Positions 15,558-22,477 of a stretch of DNA of 64,000 bases are shown one piece after another. The notes beneath the pieces were generated by a model. It saw nothing but the letters and a program-made list of their open reading frames with translations, had not been told where the DNA came from and ran no database searches. The number at the start of each line of letters is the position of its first letter. Position 1 is the first letter of the stretch. The translations under genes and the position numbers were made by a program. Origin of the DNA: UMGS1668 sp035447605 (GTDB lineage: Bacteria; Bacillota; Clostridia; Oscillospirales; Ruminococcaceae); the NCBI GenBank assembly GCA_035447605.1, contig DAOTHJ010000008.1, positions 9,567 through 73,566 on the forward strand. The letters are read 5' to 3'.

Positions 15558-16750
15558 CGACCTCTACCAGAATGATTCTTCCCAAATCAGAAAAAGCGGA
15601 GAAGAAACGAGTAGCGGCATATTGCCGGGTATCCTCATCCAGCGAGGAGCAGCTTCACAGTTGTGCCGCGCAGGTGAAATTTCACACTGAGATGCTCACC
15701 GCTGATGAGACCTGTGAGTTCGTCGGTGTATATGCCGATGAGGGTATCAGCGGTACCTCGGTCAAAAAACGGTTCCAATTTATGAAGATGATTGAGGATT
15801 GCCGTGCCGGGAAAATAGACGCCGTCATAACAAAGAGCGTGTCCAGATTCGGTAGGAACACCGTGGACACGCTTGTTTATACCCGTGAGCTGAAAATACT
15901 CGGCATTGACATATATTTCGAGAAGGAGAACCTACATTCCACCAGTCCGGACGGCGAACTCATGCTCACCCTTATGGCGGCGTTTGCGGAGTCTGAATCC
16001 GAATCCATGTCGGAGAACATCAAATGGGGGTTGCGGGAAGCATATAAAAAAGGACAGGCGGAAAGTCTGCCTCTGGGCAAATTCTACGGCTACAAACAGG
16101 AAAACCGCACCATTTCAATTATTGAAGAAGAAGCCAAGGTCATACGGAGAATCTACGATGAGTACCTAATGGGTCTGAACAGCGCAGAAATAGCCGGAAA
16201 ACTGACTGCGGAAGGAATACCGACAGAACGAGGAAATTCTGTATGGCATGAAACAGTCATAAGAAAAATCCTGCGGAATGAAAAATATATGGGTGATTCG
16301 TTGTTTCAAAAATCTTTTATAGTCAATCCGCTTTCGCACCAAAGGAAAAAGAATAAAGGCGAACTAACGCAGTACTTCGCCACTGATTCATTTCCGCCAA
16401 TCGTTGATCGAACCGTCTGGAACCTGGTTCACGTAGAGGAACAGAGGCGAACGGAGTACTGCCGGGAACACGGTCTAACCCACTACGCTAACAGTTCCGA
16501 GCAGTCCCCGTTTTCCTCACGCATCGTCTGCGGCGTTTGCGGAAACACCTATCAAATGCTGACATCAAAACAACGCGATAATTATGGAAAGATATACTGG
16601 CGCTGTACCTCATTTCACGGGAACAAAGGTACACCTAGCTTTCCAAATACAGTATCATGGGAACATCCGTATCCGCATAATAATAGTTTAAAAGCTGATA
16701 TGGGAATTCTTAATGCTGATAATAGTATCAATTCGCTTGTTGAATTTTAA
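15554..16750 (+). CDS. Large serine recombinase, catalytic domain intact, C-terminus truncated
   Basis: A 398-residue protein starting with an ATGA overlap onto the upstream recombinase fragment. The resolvase domain is complete: AAYCRVSS with the nucleophile serine near residue 27, YADEGISGTS, and SVSRFGRNTVDTLV with the catalytic arginine. The recombinase domain follows (KFYGYKQENRTI, EEEAKVIRRIYDEYLMG, AGKLTAEGIPT), then the first half of the zinc ribbon (CGVCGNTYQM). After YWRCTSFHGNKGTP, around position 16635, family similarity stops and about 36 unrelated residues follow. Typical relatives are 500-550 residues, so the coiled coil and end of the zinc-ribbon domain are missing. Such enzymes integrate and excise elements; without the tail, directionality and DNA binding are probably lost. 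Confidence 0.88.
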   Translation: MTTSTRMILPKSEKAEKKRVAAYCRVSSSSEEQLHSCAAQVKFHTEMLTADETCEFVGVYADEGISGTSVKKRFQFMKMIEDCRAGKIDAVITKSVSRFGRNTVDTLVYTRELKILGIDIYFEKENLHSTSPDGELMLTLMAAFAESESESMSENIKWGLREAYKKGQAESLPLGKFYGYKQENRTISIIEEEAKVIRRIYDEYLMGLNSAEIAGKLTAEGIPTERGNSVWHETVIRKILRNEKYMGDSLFQKSFIVNPLSHQRKKNKGELTQYFATDSFPPIVDRTVWNLVHVEEQRRTEYCREHGLTHYANSSEQSPFSSRIVCGVCGNTYQMLTSKQRDNYGKIYWRCTSFHGNKGTPSFPNTVSWEHPYPHNNSLKADMGILNADNSINSLVEF

Positions 16751-16790
16751 ATTTGGATTTCAGAAAGCGGTAGTGCTTACAATATGGAGT

Positions 16791-16972
16791 ATTAGCGTTT
16801 TGCCGCGAATCAACACGGTATAGATGAGCAATTCATGCTATTTCCTGCCGGAATAGGCTTTCTTTATCGTTCTGTTTTACCGCTAAGAGAACAAATTCCC
16901 GAAACTCCACTATCATACTTGGATATGAAATATAGCAGCTGTGATATTTTGAAACGATTTGTCGAACAATGA
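16791..16972 (+). pseudogene. C-terminal remnant of an unidentified gene
   Basis: A plus-frame stretch reads HGIDEQFMLFPAGIGFLYRS and ends LKRFVEQ followed by TGA at about 16972. It looks like a genuine protein C-terminus but has an in-frame TAG just upstream and no start. The family is not recognised. It lies between the truncated recombinase and repeat copy B, and its last codons form the left arm of a hairpin. Confidence 0.45.
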
Positions 16973-17006
16973 AACGAAAGGTCGTCGTTCCTTGACAAAT
17001 CGTTTC
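16951..17006. terminator. Long hairpin at the end of the remnant
   Basis: Perfect 13-base inverted repeat GAAACGATTTGTC / GACAAATCGTTTC (16951-16963, 16994-17006) with a 30-base loop. It could terminate the remnant gene. The right arm is also the left part of the 42-bp repeat that recurs at 22.3 kb. Confidence 0.5.
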
Positions 17007-17039
17007 TTTGTATCAAAATCGCCGTGATTAGGCACGAAT
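16998..17039. repeat. 42-bp repeat, copy 1
   Basis: The first 25 bases, beginning AATCGTTTCTTTGTATC, are identical to 22266-22290, and the next 17 differ at only a few positions, ending CACGAAT in both. The two copies bracket the GC-rich metal-resistance block in direct orientation. Confidence 0.75.
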
Positions 17040-17272
17040 TGACCGTAGCATTGATACGATGCTACGGTCAATTCTTTTATTATTCATATCAAGAAAGCTT
17101 GCAATACAAGGGATTTGCCCCACAGGGGTATTCAAAATCCGTTGTATGGCAGGCTTTTTCTGCGTTATGGGGCTTCTCCGGCATTCTTGGCTCAAGGGGC
17201 AATTTGAATACCCCTTGAGGAAAAATAAAATAGTACTACGAAAAATAAAATGGTTCGAGGGAAAATAAAAGT
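17039..17272. repeat. 233-bp structured non-coding repeat, copy B
   Basis: Imperfect direct copy of 7185-7417. The leading palindrome differs by one base (T:G wobble in place of T:A) and the second hairpin has one wobble-type and one mismatching change. The third pair GGGTATTCAAA / TTTGAATACCC is retained. Copies A and B enclose the prophage remnant. Confidence 0.8.
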
Positions 17273-17324
17273 GTATGATCCGCTCTGCCCAAACACTTGA
17301 TTTGATAGTGTTAGTAGGGCTAAT

Positions 17325-17525
17325 CAGATTTTTTCGCCGAGTACTTCGTGGATTTCCTTCGCTTGACAGCAGCTTCGTCTTCCACGATTTCGAGGTCACC
17401 AAACCGGGCGTTCGGAGCCCCCAACGATTTTCTGCCCTATGGGATTGCGGGCACGATCCCACTCGCCGATAAAAACTTTGGATTCTTGACCTGCGTCAAT
17501 TTTCTTTCGGCCTTTTGAAGGCATA
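17325..17525 (-). pseudogene. Frameshifted small gene
   Basis: On the minus strand a frame begins MPSKGRKKIDAGQESKVFIG at 17525 and reaches a stop near 17397 after SERPVW. A different frame then continues in protein-like style (NARFGDLEIVEDEAAVKRR) to a stop near 17325. Joining both gives a basic protein of about 65 residues, so I infer one frameshift in a small phage- or element-type gene. The family is not recognised. Confidence 0.45.
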
Positions 17526-17558
17526 ATTAGGTTGAAAGAAAGAATGGAGGCGATAAAA

Positions 17559-19451
17559 ATGAAACAATTTGAAAGAAAGCTTCTCACCCTGACGAAACGC
17601 TACGCCGCGCCGCTCACCTTTGCCGCCGGGGCGTTGACGATCATCGGATATGCCGCCGAAAGGCTCACCGATTGGAGAGCGTTCATCCTTACGGCGTATC
17701 TTGTGGCTACGGTTTTTGCGGGGCTGCCGATTCTTTTTCGGGCTCTTACCGGTCTGCGGGTGAAAGCGGTGGGCATCGAACTTCTATTGAGCGTAGCGGT
17801 CATCGGCGCATTGTATATCGGAGAATACAGCGAGGCGGCCATCGTGACGTTCCTGTTCCAATTCGGCTCCTATCTTGAGCAGCGAACCCTCGGCAAGACG
17901 AAAAGCGCCATTAAGGCACTTACCGAGATGGCTCCGGCCACCGCTTGGCGGCTCGATTCTTCCGGCACCGTGGAAATTCCCGCGGACGACGTGGAGGAGG
18001 GCGACCGGCTGCTGGTGAAAACGGGAGGAAAAGTAGCGGTAGACGGCGTGATCGAGTCGGGAGGAGGGTATCTCGATGAATCCAGCATCAACGGAGAATC
18101 CACCCCCGCGCACAAAAGCCTCGGTGACCCGGTCTTTGCGGGCACGATTTTGGATGGCGGCACGCTGGAGATGCGCGCGACCAAGGTCGGAGAGGACACC
18201 ACCTTTGCAAAAATCATCGCGCTGGTGGAGGAAGCGCAGGACGCGAAATCTCCCGCGGAACGGTTCATCGACCGCTTCGCGAGATGGTATACGCCTGCGG
18301 TGGTGGTTCTCGCGGCCATCACGTGGCTGATCACCCGGAACCTTGACACGGCGATTACGGTTCTGGTGCTGGCCTGCCCCGGCGCTCTGGTGATCGGCGC
18401 TCCCGTAGCCAATGTGGCGGGGATCGGGCGCGGTGCCCGGAACGGCACACTGCTCAAGGGAGGCGACAGCGTTCACACGTTTGCTAAAGTGGACACGATG
18501 GTCTTTGATAAGACCGGGACGCTGACGGCGGGTCACCCCGGCGTGACAACGCTCTATTCCTATACGGATCATGTCCAAGAAGCGCTGGAGCTTGCGGCGG
18601 CAGTGGAAAGCACGAGCGGCCACCCGCTCGGCGCCGCAATCGTAAGCTACGCAAAGGCTCGGGGCGCGGCGCCCTCGGAAACCATGCACAGCGAAGCGGT
18701 TAAAGGGCTTGGGCTTCGTGCCAAGGTAGACGGCAAGCCGGTGCTGGCGGGCAGCGCCCGCATGATGGGGGAGAACGGGATTCCGCTTACGGAAGGGCAG
18801 CGCCGAGACCTTGAGGAGGCGCAGACCCGCGGCGCCAGCACCGTTTTGCTGGCCGTAAACGGGGAAATCCTCCTGCTGTTCGCGATATCCGACGCGATCA
18901 AGCCGGGCGCGGCGCAGATGATCTCCGATCTGCACAAGCTCGGCGTCAAACGCACGGTGATGCTCACCGGCGACAACCGTAAAACCGCCGAGGCGGTGGC
19001 GGCACAGATCGGGCTAGGCGAGGTGCGGGCGGAGCTGTTGCCGCAGGATAAATTGGCCGCGGTGAGGGCAATGCAGCGGGAAGGGCATATCGTGGCTTTT
19101 GTGGGCGACGGCATCAACGACAGCCCCGCGCTGGCCGCCGCGGATATCGGAATCGCCATGGGCGGAGGCACGGACGTGGCCGTGGAGACCTCCGATGTGG
19201 TGCTGATCCGGTCGAATCTCGAGAGCATCCCGGCCGCGCTGCGGCTTGCCAAGCGCACCGTAGGGCTCACGCGCCAGAATATCGTCATCGCGGTCGGCAC
19301 GGTACTTTTGCTGCTCGCGGGCCTCTTTGCGGGCTACATTCATATGGCGAGTGGCATGTTTGTCCACGAGGCGAGCGTCCTTGTCGTGATTCTCAACGCC
19401 ATGCGTCTGCTGCGTTCCGCGCAAAAAGATAATATAGATCCAAAAACTTGA
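17559..19451 (+). CDS. Heavy-metal P1B-type ATPase with atypical CPG membrane motif
   Basis: ATG 17559 (MKQFERKLL) has GGAGG 9 bp upstream and is preferred to the in-frame ATG at 17532. The 630-residue protein has the P1B layout: paired N-terminal membrane helices, actuator with DESSINGES (usual TGES), phosphorylation site DKTGT (Asp about 317), SGHPLG in the nucleotide domain, MLTGDN and VGDGINDSPAL hinge motif, then two C-terminal helices. The metal-site motif of helix 6 reads CPG (about 273-275) instead of CPC or the other common P1B triads. There is no N-terminal HMA domain, but a separate HMA protein follows. It would export a metal such as Zn, Cd, Pb or Cu from the cytoplasm; specificity cannot be assigned. 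Probably an operon with the next three genes. Confidence 0.9.
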   Translation: MKQFERKLLTLTKRYAAPLTFAAGALTIIGYAAERLTDWRAFILTAYLVATVFAGLPILFRALTGLRVKAVGIELLLSVAVIGALYIGEYSEAAIVTFLFQFGSYLEQRTLGKTKSAIKALTEMAPATAWRLDSSGTVEIPADDVEEGDRLLVKTGGKVAVDGVIESGGGYLDESSINGESTPAHKSLGDPVFAGTILDGGTLEMRATKVGEDTTFAKIIALVEEAQDAKSPAERFIDRFARWYTPAVVVLAAITWLITRNLDTAITVLVLACPGALVIGAPVANVAGIGRGARNGTLLKGGDSVHTFAKVDTMVFDKTGTLTAGHPGVTTLYSYTDHVQEALELAAAVESTSGHPLGAAIVSYAKARGAAPSETMHSEAVKGLGLRAKVDGKPVLAGSARMMGENGIPLTEGQRRDLEEAQTRGASTVLLAVNGEILLLFAISDAIKPGAAQMISDLHKLGVKRTVMLTGDNRKTAEAVAAQIGLGEVRAELLPQDKLAAVRAMQREGHIVAFVGDGINDSPALAAADIGIAMGGGTDVAVETSDVVLIRSNLESIPAALRLAKRTVGLTRQNIVIAVGTVLLLLAGLFAGYIHMASGMFVHEASVLVVILNAMRLLRSAQKDNIDPKT

Positions 19452-19522
19452 CGCGGGTCAAGGAAATTGCTTAAAATGATGATAGAATGACATTGTAGTC
19501 TGAAAGAGAGGGAGGAACCATC

Positions 19523-19738
19523 ATGAAAAAAGTGACGATGCAGTTGGAGCAGCTCGTTTGCCCCACTTGCGCCCAGAAGATTGAGACCGCCTTGAAAAAC
19601 GCGCCCGGCGTGGAATCGGTCGCCGTTCTGTTTAATTCCAGTAAGGCGAAAGTGCAATATGATGAAGAGACGACGGAGCCGGAGGCGCTTGCCGCGGTGG
19701 TGCGCAATCTCGGTTACGACGTGCTGAAACTGATATAA
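19523..19738 (+). CDS. HMA-domain metallochaperone
   Basis: A 71-residue protein that is a single heavy-metal-associated domain. The metal site is LEQLVCPTCAQKIE near residues 8-21 (the usual GMTCxxC with the CxxC kept), followed by the beta-alpha-beta-beta-alpha-beta pattern with NAPGVESVAVLFNSSKAKVQY. It probably carries metal to the ATPase next door, replacing the missing N-terminal HMA domain of that pump. GGAGG lies 8 bp before ATG; the gene is 71 bp downstream of the ATPase. A short TATGAT-like element may exist in the gap but I cannot call a promoter there. Confidence 0.88.
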   Translation: MKKVTMQLEQLVCPTCAQKIETALKNAPGVESVAVLFNSSKAKVQYDEETTEPEALAAVVRNLGYDVLKLI

Positions 19739-19758
19739 AGAAAAGAGGAGAAAGAATC

Positions 19759-20079
19759 ATGTCTGACAAAAAAGATACTTTTGAAACTTACCCGCCATCC
19801 GTTCGCGCCGCTTTTTATGAGCTGGAGGTCGTTCTGCCGGTGGTACGGCGCGTGCACGGGGACGCGCATCCCGAGCTCGAAGAGGTCGGCCGGCTGGTCG
19901 GAGAGCTTAAAACGGGGCTATCCGAAGGAGCCGGCCGCGGCGAGCTGCGCGGAATTCTCGACGAGCTTCGCAAGGTTACCGGCGGATACGCCATCCCTGC
20001 CGACGCCTGCGGCGGCTACCAAAAGGAATGCCGTCTGCTCTCGCAGATCGACGCCGGCATCCGCTCGGTAACGGAATGA
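19759..20079 (+). CDS. Hemerythrin-like (RIC-type) helical protein
   Basis: A 106-residue, mainly helical protein. The segment VTGGYAIPADACGGYQ near residues 74-89 resembles the NYTxPEGACNTY region of iron-sulfur repair di-iron proteins (RIC/ScdA), and the flanking helices PVVRRVHGDAHPELEEVGRL and LLSQIDAGIRSV fit the same four-helix bundle. The usual C-terminal HxHxEN iron ligands are not obvious, so this may be a degenerate or short relative with altered ligands. It starts 21 bp after the metallochaperone, behind AGGAG, and precedes a Crp/Fnr regulator, a setting often linked to nitrosative or metal stress. Function is inferred from similarity and neighbours. Confidence 0.55.
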   Translation: MSDKKDTFETYPPSVRAAFYELEVVLPVVRRVHGDAHPELEEVGRLVGELKTGLSEGAGRGELRGILDELRKVTGGYAIPADACGGYQKECRLLSQIDAGIRSVTE

Positions 20080-20150
20080 GAAGATAAACGGCCGGCGAAC
20101 GCCGGTTTGCCGGCCGCTCGACGCCATATCATCAGGGGGGGGAAAACGTC

Positions 20151-20825
20151 ATGCCAGATCACGTCTGCACAGGTCACGTCTGCGCGGAATTGGTGCCCAT
20201 TTTTAATCATCTCGACCATGAGAGCTTGGTGAAAATCAGCGGGATCACGCAGCACCGGCATTTCCGCCGGGGAGAGACGGTGTTTTCACCGGGCCGGCAA
20301 AGCGGGCTGATCATTCTTTCCCGCGGCAGGGTCAAGGTCTATCAGCTTTCCGGCTCGGGAAAAGAGCAGCTCCTGCGCGTTTTGGAGCCGGGCGACTTCT
20401 TTGGGGAAGAGACCCTGTTCGGCGCTGAAAATCCGGCCGATTTCGGAGAGGCGCTGGCGAATCTGGAAGTCTGTGCCATCGGGCGGGAAGATTTCATGAA
20501 TCTTTTGGCGCAGTATCCGTCGATCAGCATCAAACTGCTGGAGGAATACAACCGGCGTCTGGTCGCGGCGGAGCGCCTTGTCACCAGCACGGCGACCGAA
20601 CCCGTCGCGTCCCGCCTGGCCGGGTATCTGCTGGATTTGAGGAAGGTGGCCGAGTCGAACGAAGTGACGCTTCCGCTCTCCATGAAAGAACTGGCCGCGT
20701 TTTTGGGGACGACCCCCGAGACGCTGTCCCGCAGGATGGCGAAACTTGAGGAAGAGGGCCTTTTGGAGCGAAGCGGCAAACGGATCCGCATTTTACGCCC
20801 CGAGGCGATTGATGAAATAGAATAG
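20151..20825 (+). CDS. Crp/Fnr-family transcriptional regulator
   Basis: A 224-residue regulator. An N-terminal CTGHVC pair is followed by a cyclic-nucleotide-binding-like beta barrel (RRGETVFSPGRQSGLIILSR, LEPGDFFGEETLFG), the long dimerisation helix and a C-terminal winged HTH with PLSMKELAAFLGTTPETLSR, near residues 175-195. The recognition helix TPETLSRRMAKLEEEG is typical of the FLP/ArcR/Fnr branch. The Cys pair near the start could sense metal, oxygen or NO, as in related proteins. It lies immediately downstream of the pump, metallochaperone and hemerythrin-like genes and likely controls them. The start has a strong RBS (GGGGGG 9 bp upstream). Confidence 0.88.
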   Translation: MPDHVCTGHVCAELVPIFNHLDHESLVKISGITQHRHFRRGETVFSPGRQSGLIILSRGRVKVYQLSGSGKEQLLRVLEPGDFFGEETLFGAENPADFGEALANLEVCAIGREDFMNLLAQYPSISIKLLEEYNRRLVAAERLVTSTATEPVASRLAGYLLDLRKVAESNEVTLPLSMKELAAFLGTTPETLSRRMAKLEEEGLLERSGKRIRILRPEAIDEIE

Positions 20826-20880
20826 CCGCTCGGTGGCTCAGTGGGCATTGCTTAGAATAGATTGAGGGGAATGGCTCAGT

Positions 20881-21249
20881 ATGGCACTTCAAATCAAACG
20901 AATCTATGATCCTTTTGAGGAAAGCGACGGGGTCCGTTTGCTGGTGGACCGACTATGGCCGCGGGGGATTTCCAAAGAAAACGCGCGCCTTGACGGGTGG
21001 CTTAAAGAATTGGCTCCCAGCCGCCAGCTCCGGATGTGGTTTGGGCATAGAGCGGAGCTTTTTGCGGAGTTCTCCGTACGGTATCGCGCCGAGATGGAAG
21101 CGAGCGCCGAGGCGCAGGCGGCGATCCGACGGATCCTTCTTCAAAGCGGGCAAATGACGGTCACCCTGCTGTATGGGGCAAAAGACCCAATAATCAACCA
21201 AGCGGCCGTGCTCAAGGCCTATCTGGACGAAAAAACAAAATCGATCTGA
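20881..21249 (+). CDS. DUF488-family protein
   Basis: A 122-residue protein with the DUF488 signature: IKRIYDPFEESDGVRLLVDR, LWPRGISKENARLDGWLKEL and LAPSRQLRMWFGH near residues 20-55, and a C-terminal VTLLYGAKDP. The role of the family is not established; members are often found near metal or redox genes. It starts 55 bp after the regulator gene and may be the last gene of that operon. It seems full length. Confidence 0.85.
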   Translation: MALQIKRIYDPFEESDGVRLLVDRLWPRGISKENARLDGWLKELAPSRQLRMWFGHRAELFAEFSVRYRAEMEASAEAQAAIRRILLQSGQMTVTLLYGAKDPIINQAAVLKAYLDEKTKSI

Positions 21250-21323
21250 CTTGGCGCAGGCGGCATCGTTTGAGTTTAGAAAGAAAAATTTACGGCAAAA
21301 ACGAAAATCATCCGGTTTTTGGC

Positions 21324-21352
21324 TTGCAATTCCAAAAGCGCGGTGTTACAAT
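21324..21352 (+). promoter_or_regulatory. Sigma-A promoter of the dehydrogenase gene
   Basis: TTGCAA (21324-21329), a 17-bp spacer and TACAAT (21347-21352), about 65 bp before the ATG. It separates the dehydrogenase from the metal operon. Confidence 0.65.
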
Positions 21353-21417
21353 CATGTTGTAGAAATGATATCGATTCCTAATACATAACCATTACCAATA
21401 AGAAAGAAGGGAACGAC

Positions 21418-22176
21418 ATGAAATTACAGAATCAAGTTGCCGTCATAACAGGGGCGGCCTCGGGCATGGGGAAGGCAATTGCCGAACTCTTCGCCAAGGA
21501 GGGCGCGAAAGTGGTCGCGGCCGACCTCAATTTTGAGGGAGCAAAAGCCACGGCCGAAGAGATCGTTGCCGCGGGTGGAAAGGCTTTGGCCATCGCGGTC
21601 GATGTATCCAAGGAGGATGACGTATCCGCCATGATTGACGCCGCCGTAGCCAATTACGGCACACTCGATATCCTGATCAATAATGCCGGCATTATGGATG
21701 ATTTTTCCCCCGCCGCCGACGTCACCGATACACGATGGGAGCGGGTCTTCGCGGTCAATTCCACCGGCGTGATGCGCGCCACTCGAAAGGCGCTCAGTGT
21801 CTTTTTGCCTAAGAAAAGCGGGGTTATTATCAACGTGGCCTCGATCGGCGGCCTGCAGGGTGCGCGGGCAGGAGCAGCATATACCGCCTCCAAGCATGCG
21901 GTCATCGGATTTACCAAAAATACCGCTTTCCAGTACGGCAAGGAAGGTATTCGCTGCAATGCGATTGCCCCGGGAGCGGTCGAGACGAACATTGCCGCCT
22001 CGATGGGCGCCATTAACAAAGCCGGTATGGAGAGAGGGATGCCTGGTATGGCGCTCAATTTGCGCACCGGCCAGCCCGAAGAGATCGCCGCGGTCGCCCT
22101 CTTCCTCGCGAGCGACGATTCCAGCTTCATCAACGGCGCGGTTTTAGTCGCCGACGGCGGCTGGACTGCTTATTAA
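21418..22176 (+). CDS. Short-chain dehydrogenase/reductase
   Basis: A 252-residue classical SDR. The cofactor loop is TGAASGMGKA (residues 10-19), the Asp at the end of strand 2 (VVAADLN) favours NAD(H), NNAGIMD follows near residue 88, and the catalytic set is Ser in NVASIGG, Tyr-x3-Lys in YTASKHA (near 155) and the upstream Asn. FLASDDSSFINGAVLVADGG near the end is the usual C-terminal motif. It oxidises or reduces an alcohol/ketone of unknown identity. It has its own promoter and a strong RBS (GAAGGGAACGAC). The 42-bp repeat copy 2 lies 90 bp downstream, so it is the last gene of the bracketed block. Confidence 0.9.
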   Translation: MKLQNQVAVITGAASGMGKAIAELFAKEGAKVVAADLNFEGAKATAEEIVAAGGKALAIAVDVSKEDDVSAMIDAAVANYGTLDILINNAGIMDDFSPAADVTDTRWERVFAVNSTGVMRATRKALSVFLPKKSGVIINVASIGGLQGARAGAAYTASKHAVIGFTKNTAFQYGKEGIRCNAIAPGAVETNIAASMGAINKAGMERGMPGMALNLRTGQPEEIAAVALFLASDDSSFINGAVLVADGGWTAY

Positions 22177-22265
22177 AAGTTTTTAGAAGTCTCACAAAAG
22201 CGCCGCCTTGCTTTAGGGCACCGCTTTTTTATTACCGTGAAATGAAAAGGCGGCGTTTCGTGATC

Positions 22266-22307
22266 AATCGTTTCTTTGTATCAAAATCGCTTTTATTAAA
22301 CACGAAT
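22266..22307. repeat. 42-bp repeat, copy 2
   Basis: Direct copy of 16998-17039: 25 identical bases, then a diverged stretch ending CACGAAT. It directly abuts a perfect terminator hairpin. Confidence 0.75.
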
Positions 22308-22350
22308 AAAGAAAAGGAACCGTATTGTTGTGCGGTTCCTTTTCTTTGTT
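22308..22350. terminator. Bidirectional terminator
   Basis: Perfect 15-base arms AAAGAAAAGGAACCG / CGGTTCCTTTTCTTT (22308-22322, 22333-22347) with a 10-base loop. It can end plus-strand transcription from the dehydrogenase side and stands between the metal block and the leftward cysteine-rich gene. Confidence 0.7.
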
Positions 22351-22477
22351 ATTTATTCACCGACACCGGAGGTGACACCACTTTTTTGATTGTCTGCCCG
22401 CGAGATCACGGGCTTTTTTGTTTTTCTGATAGTGTGTGCCAACAGACGTTTTGCAGCGCGGAGAATCTGCCGGAACG

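Noticed and set aside
17784..18935. 383-codon minus-strand frame inside the P-type ATPase
   Set aside because: A by-product of high GC third positions; the plus frame carries all ATPase motifs.
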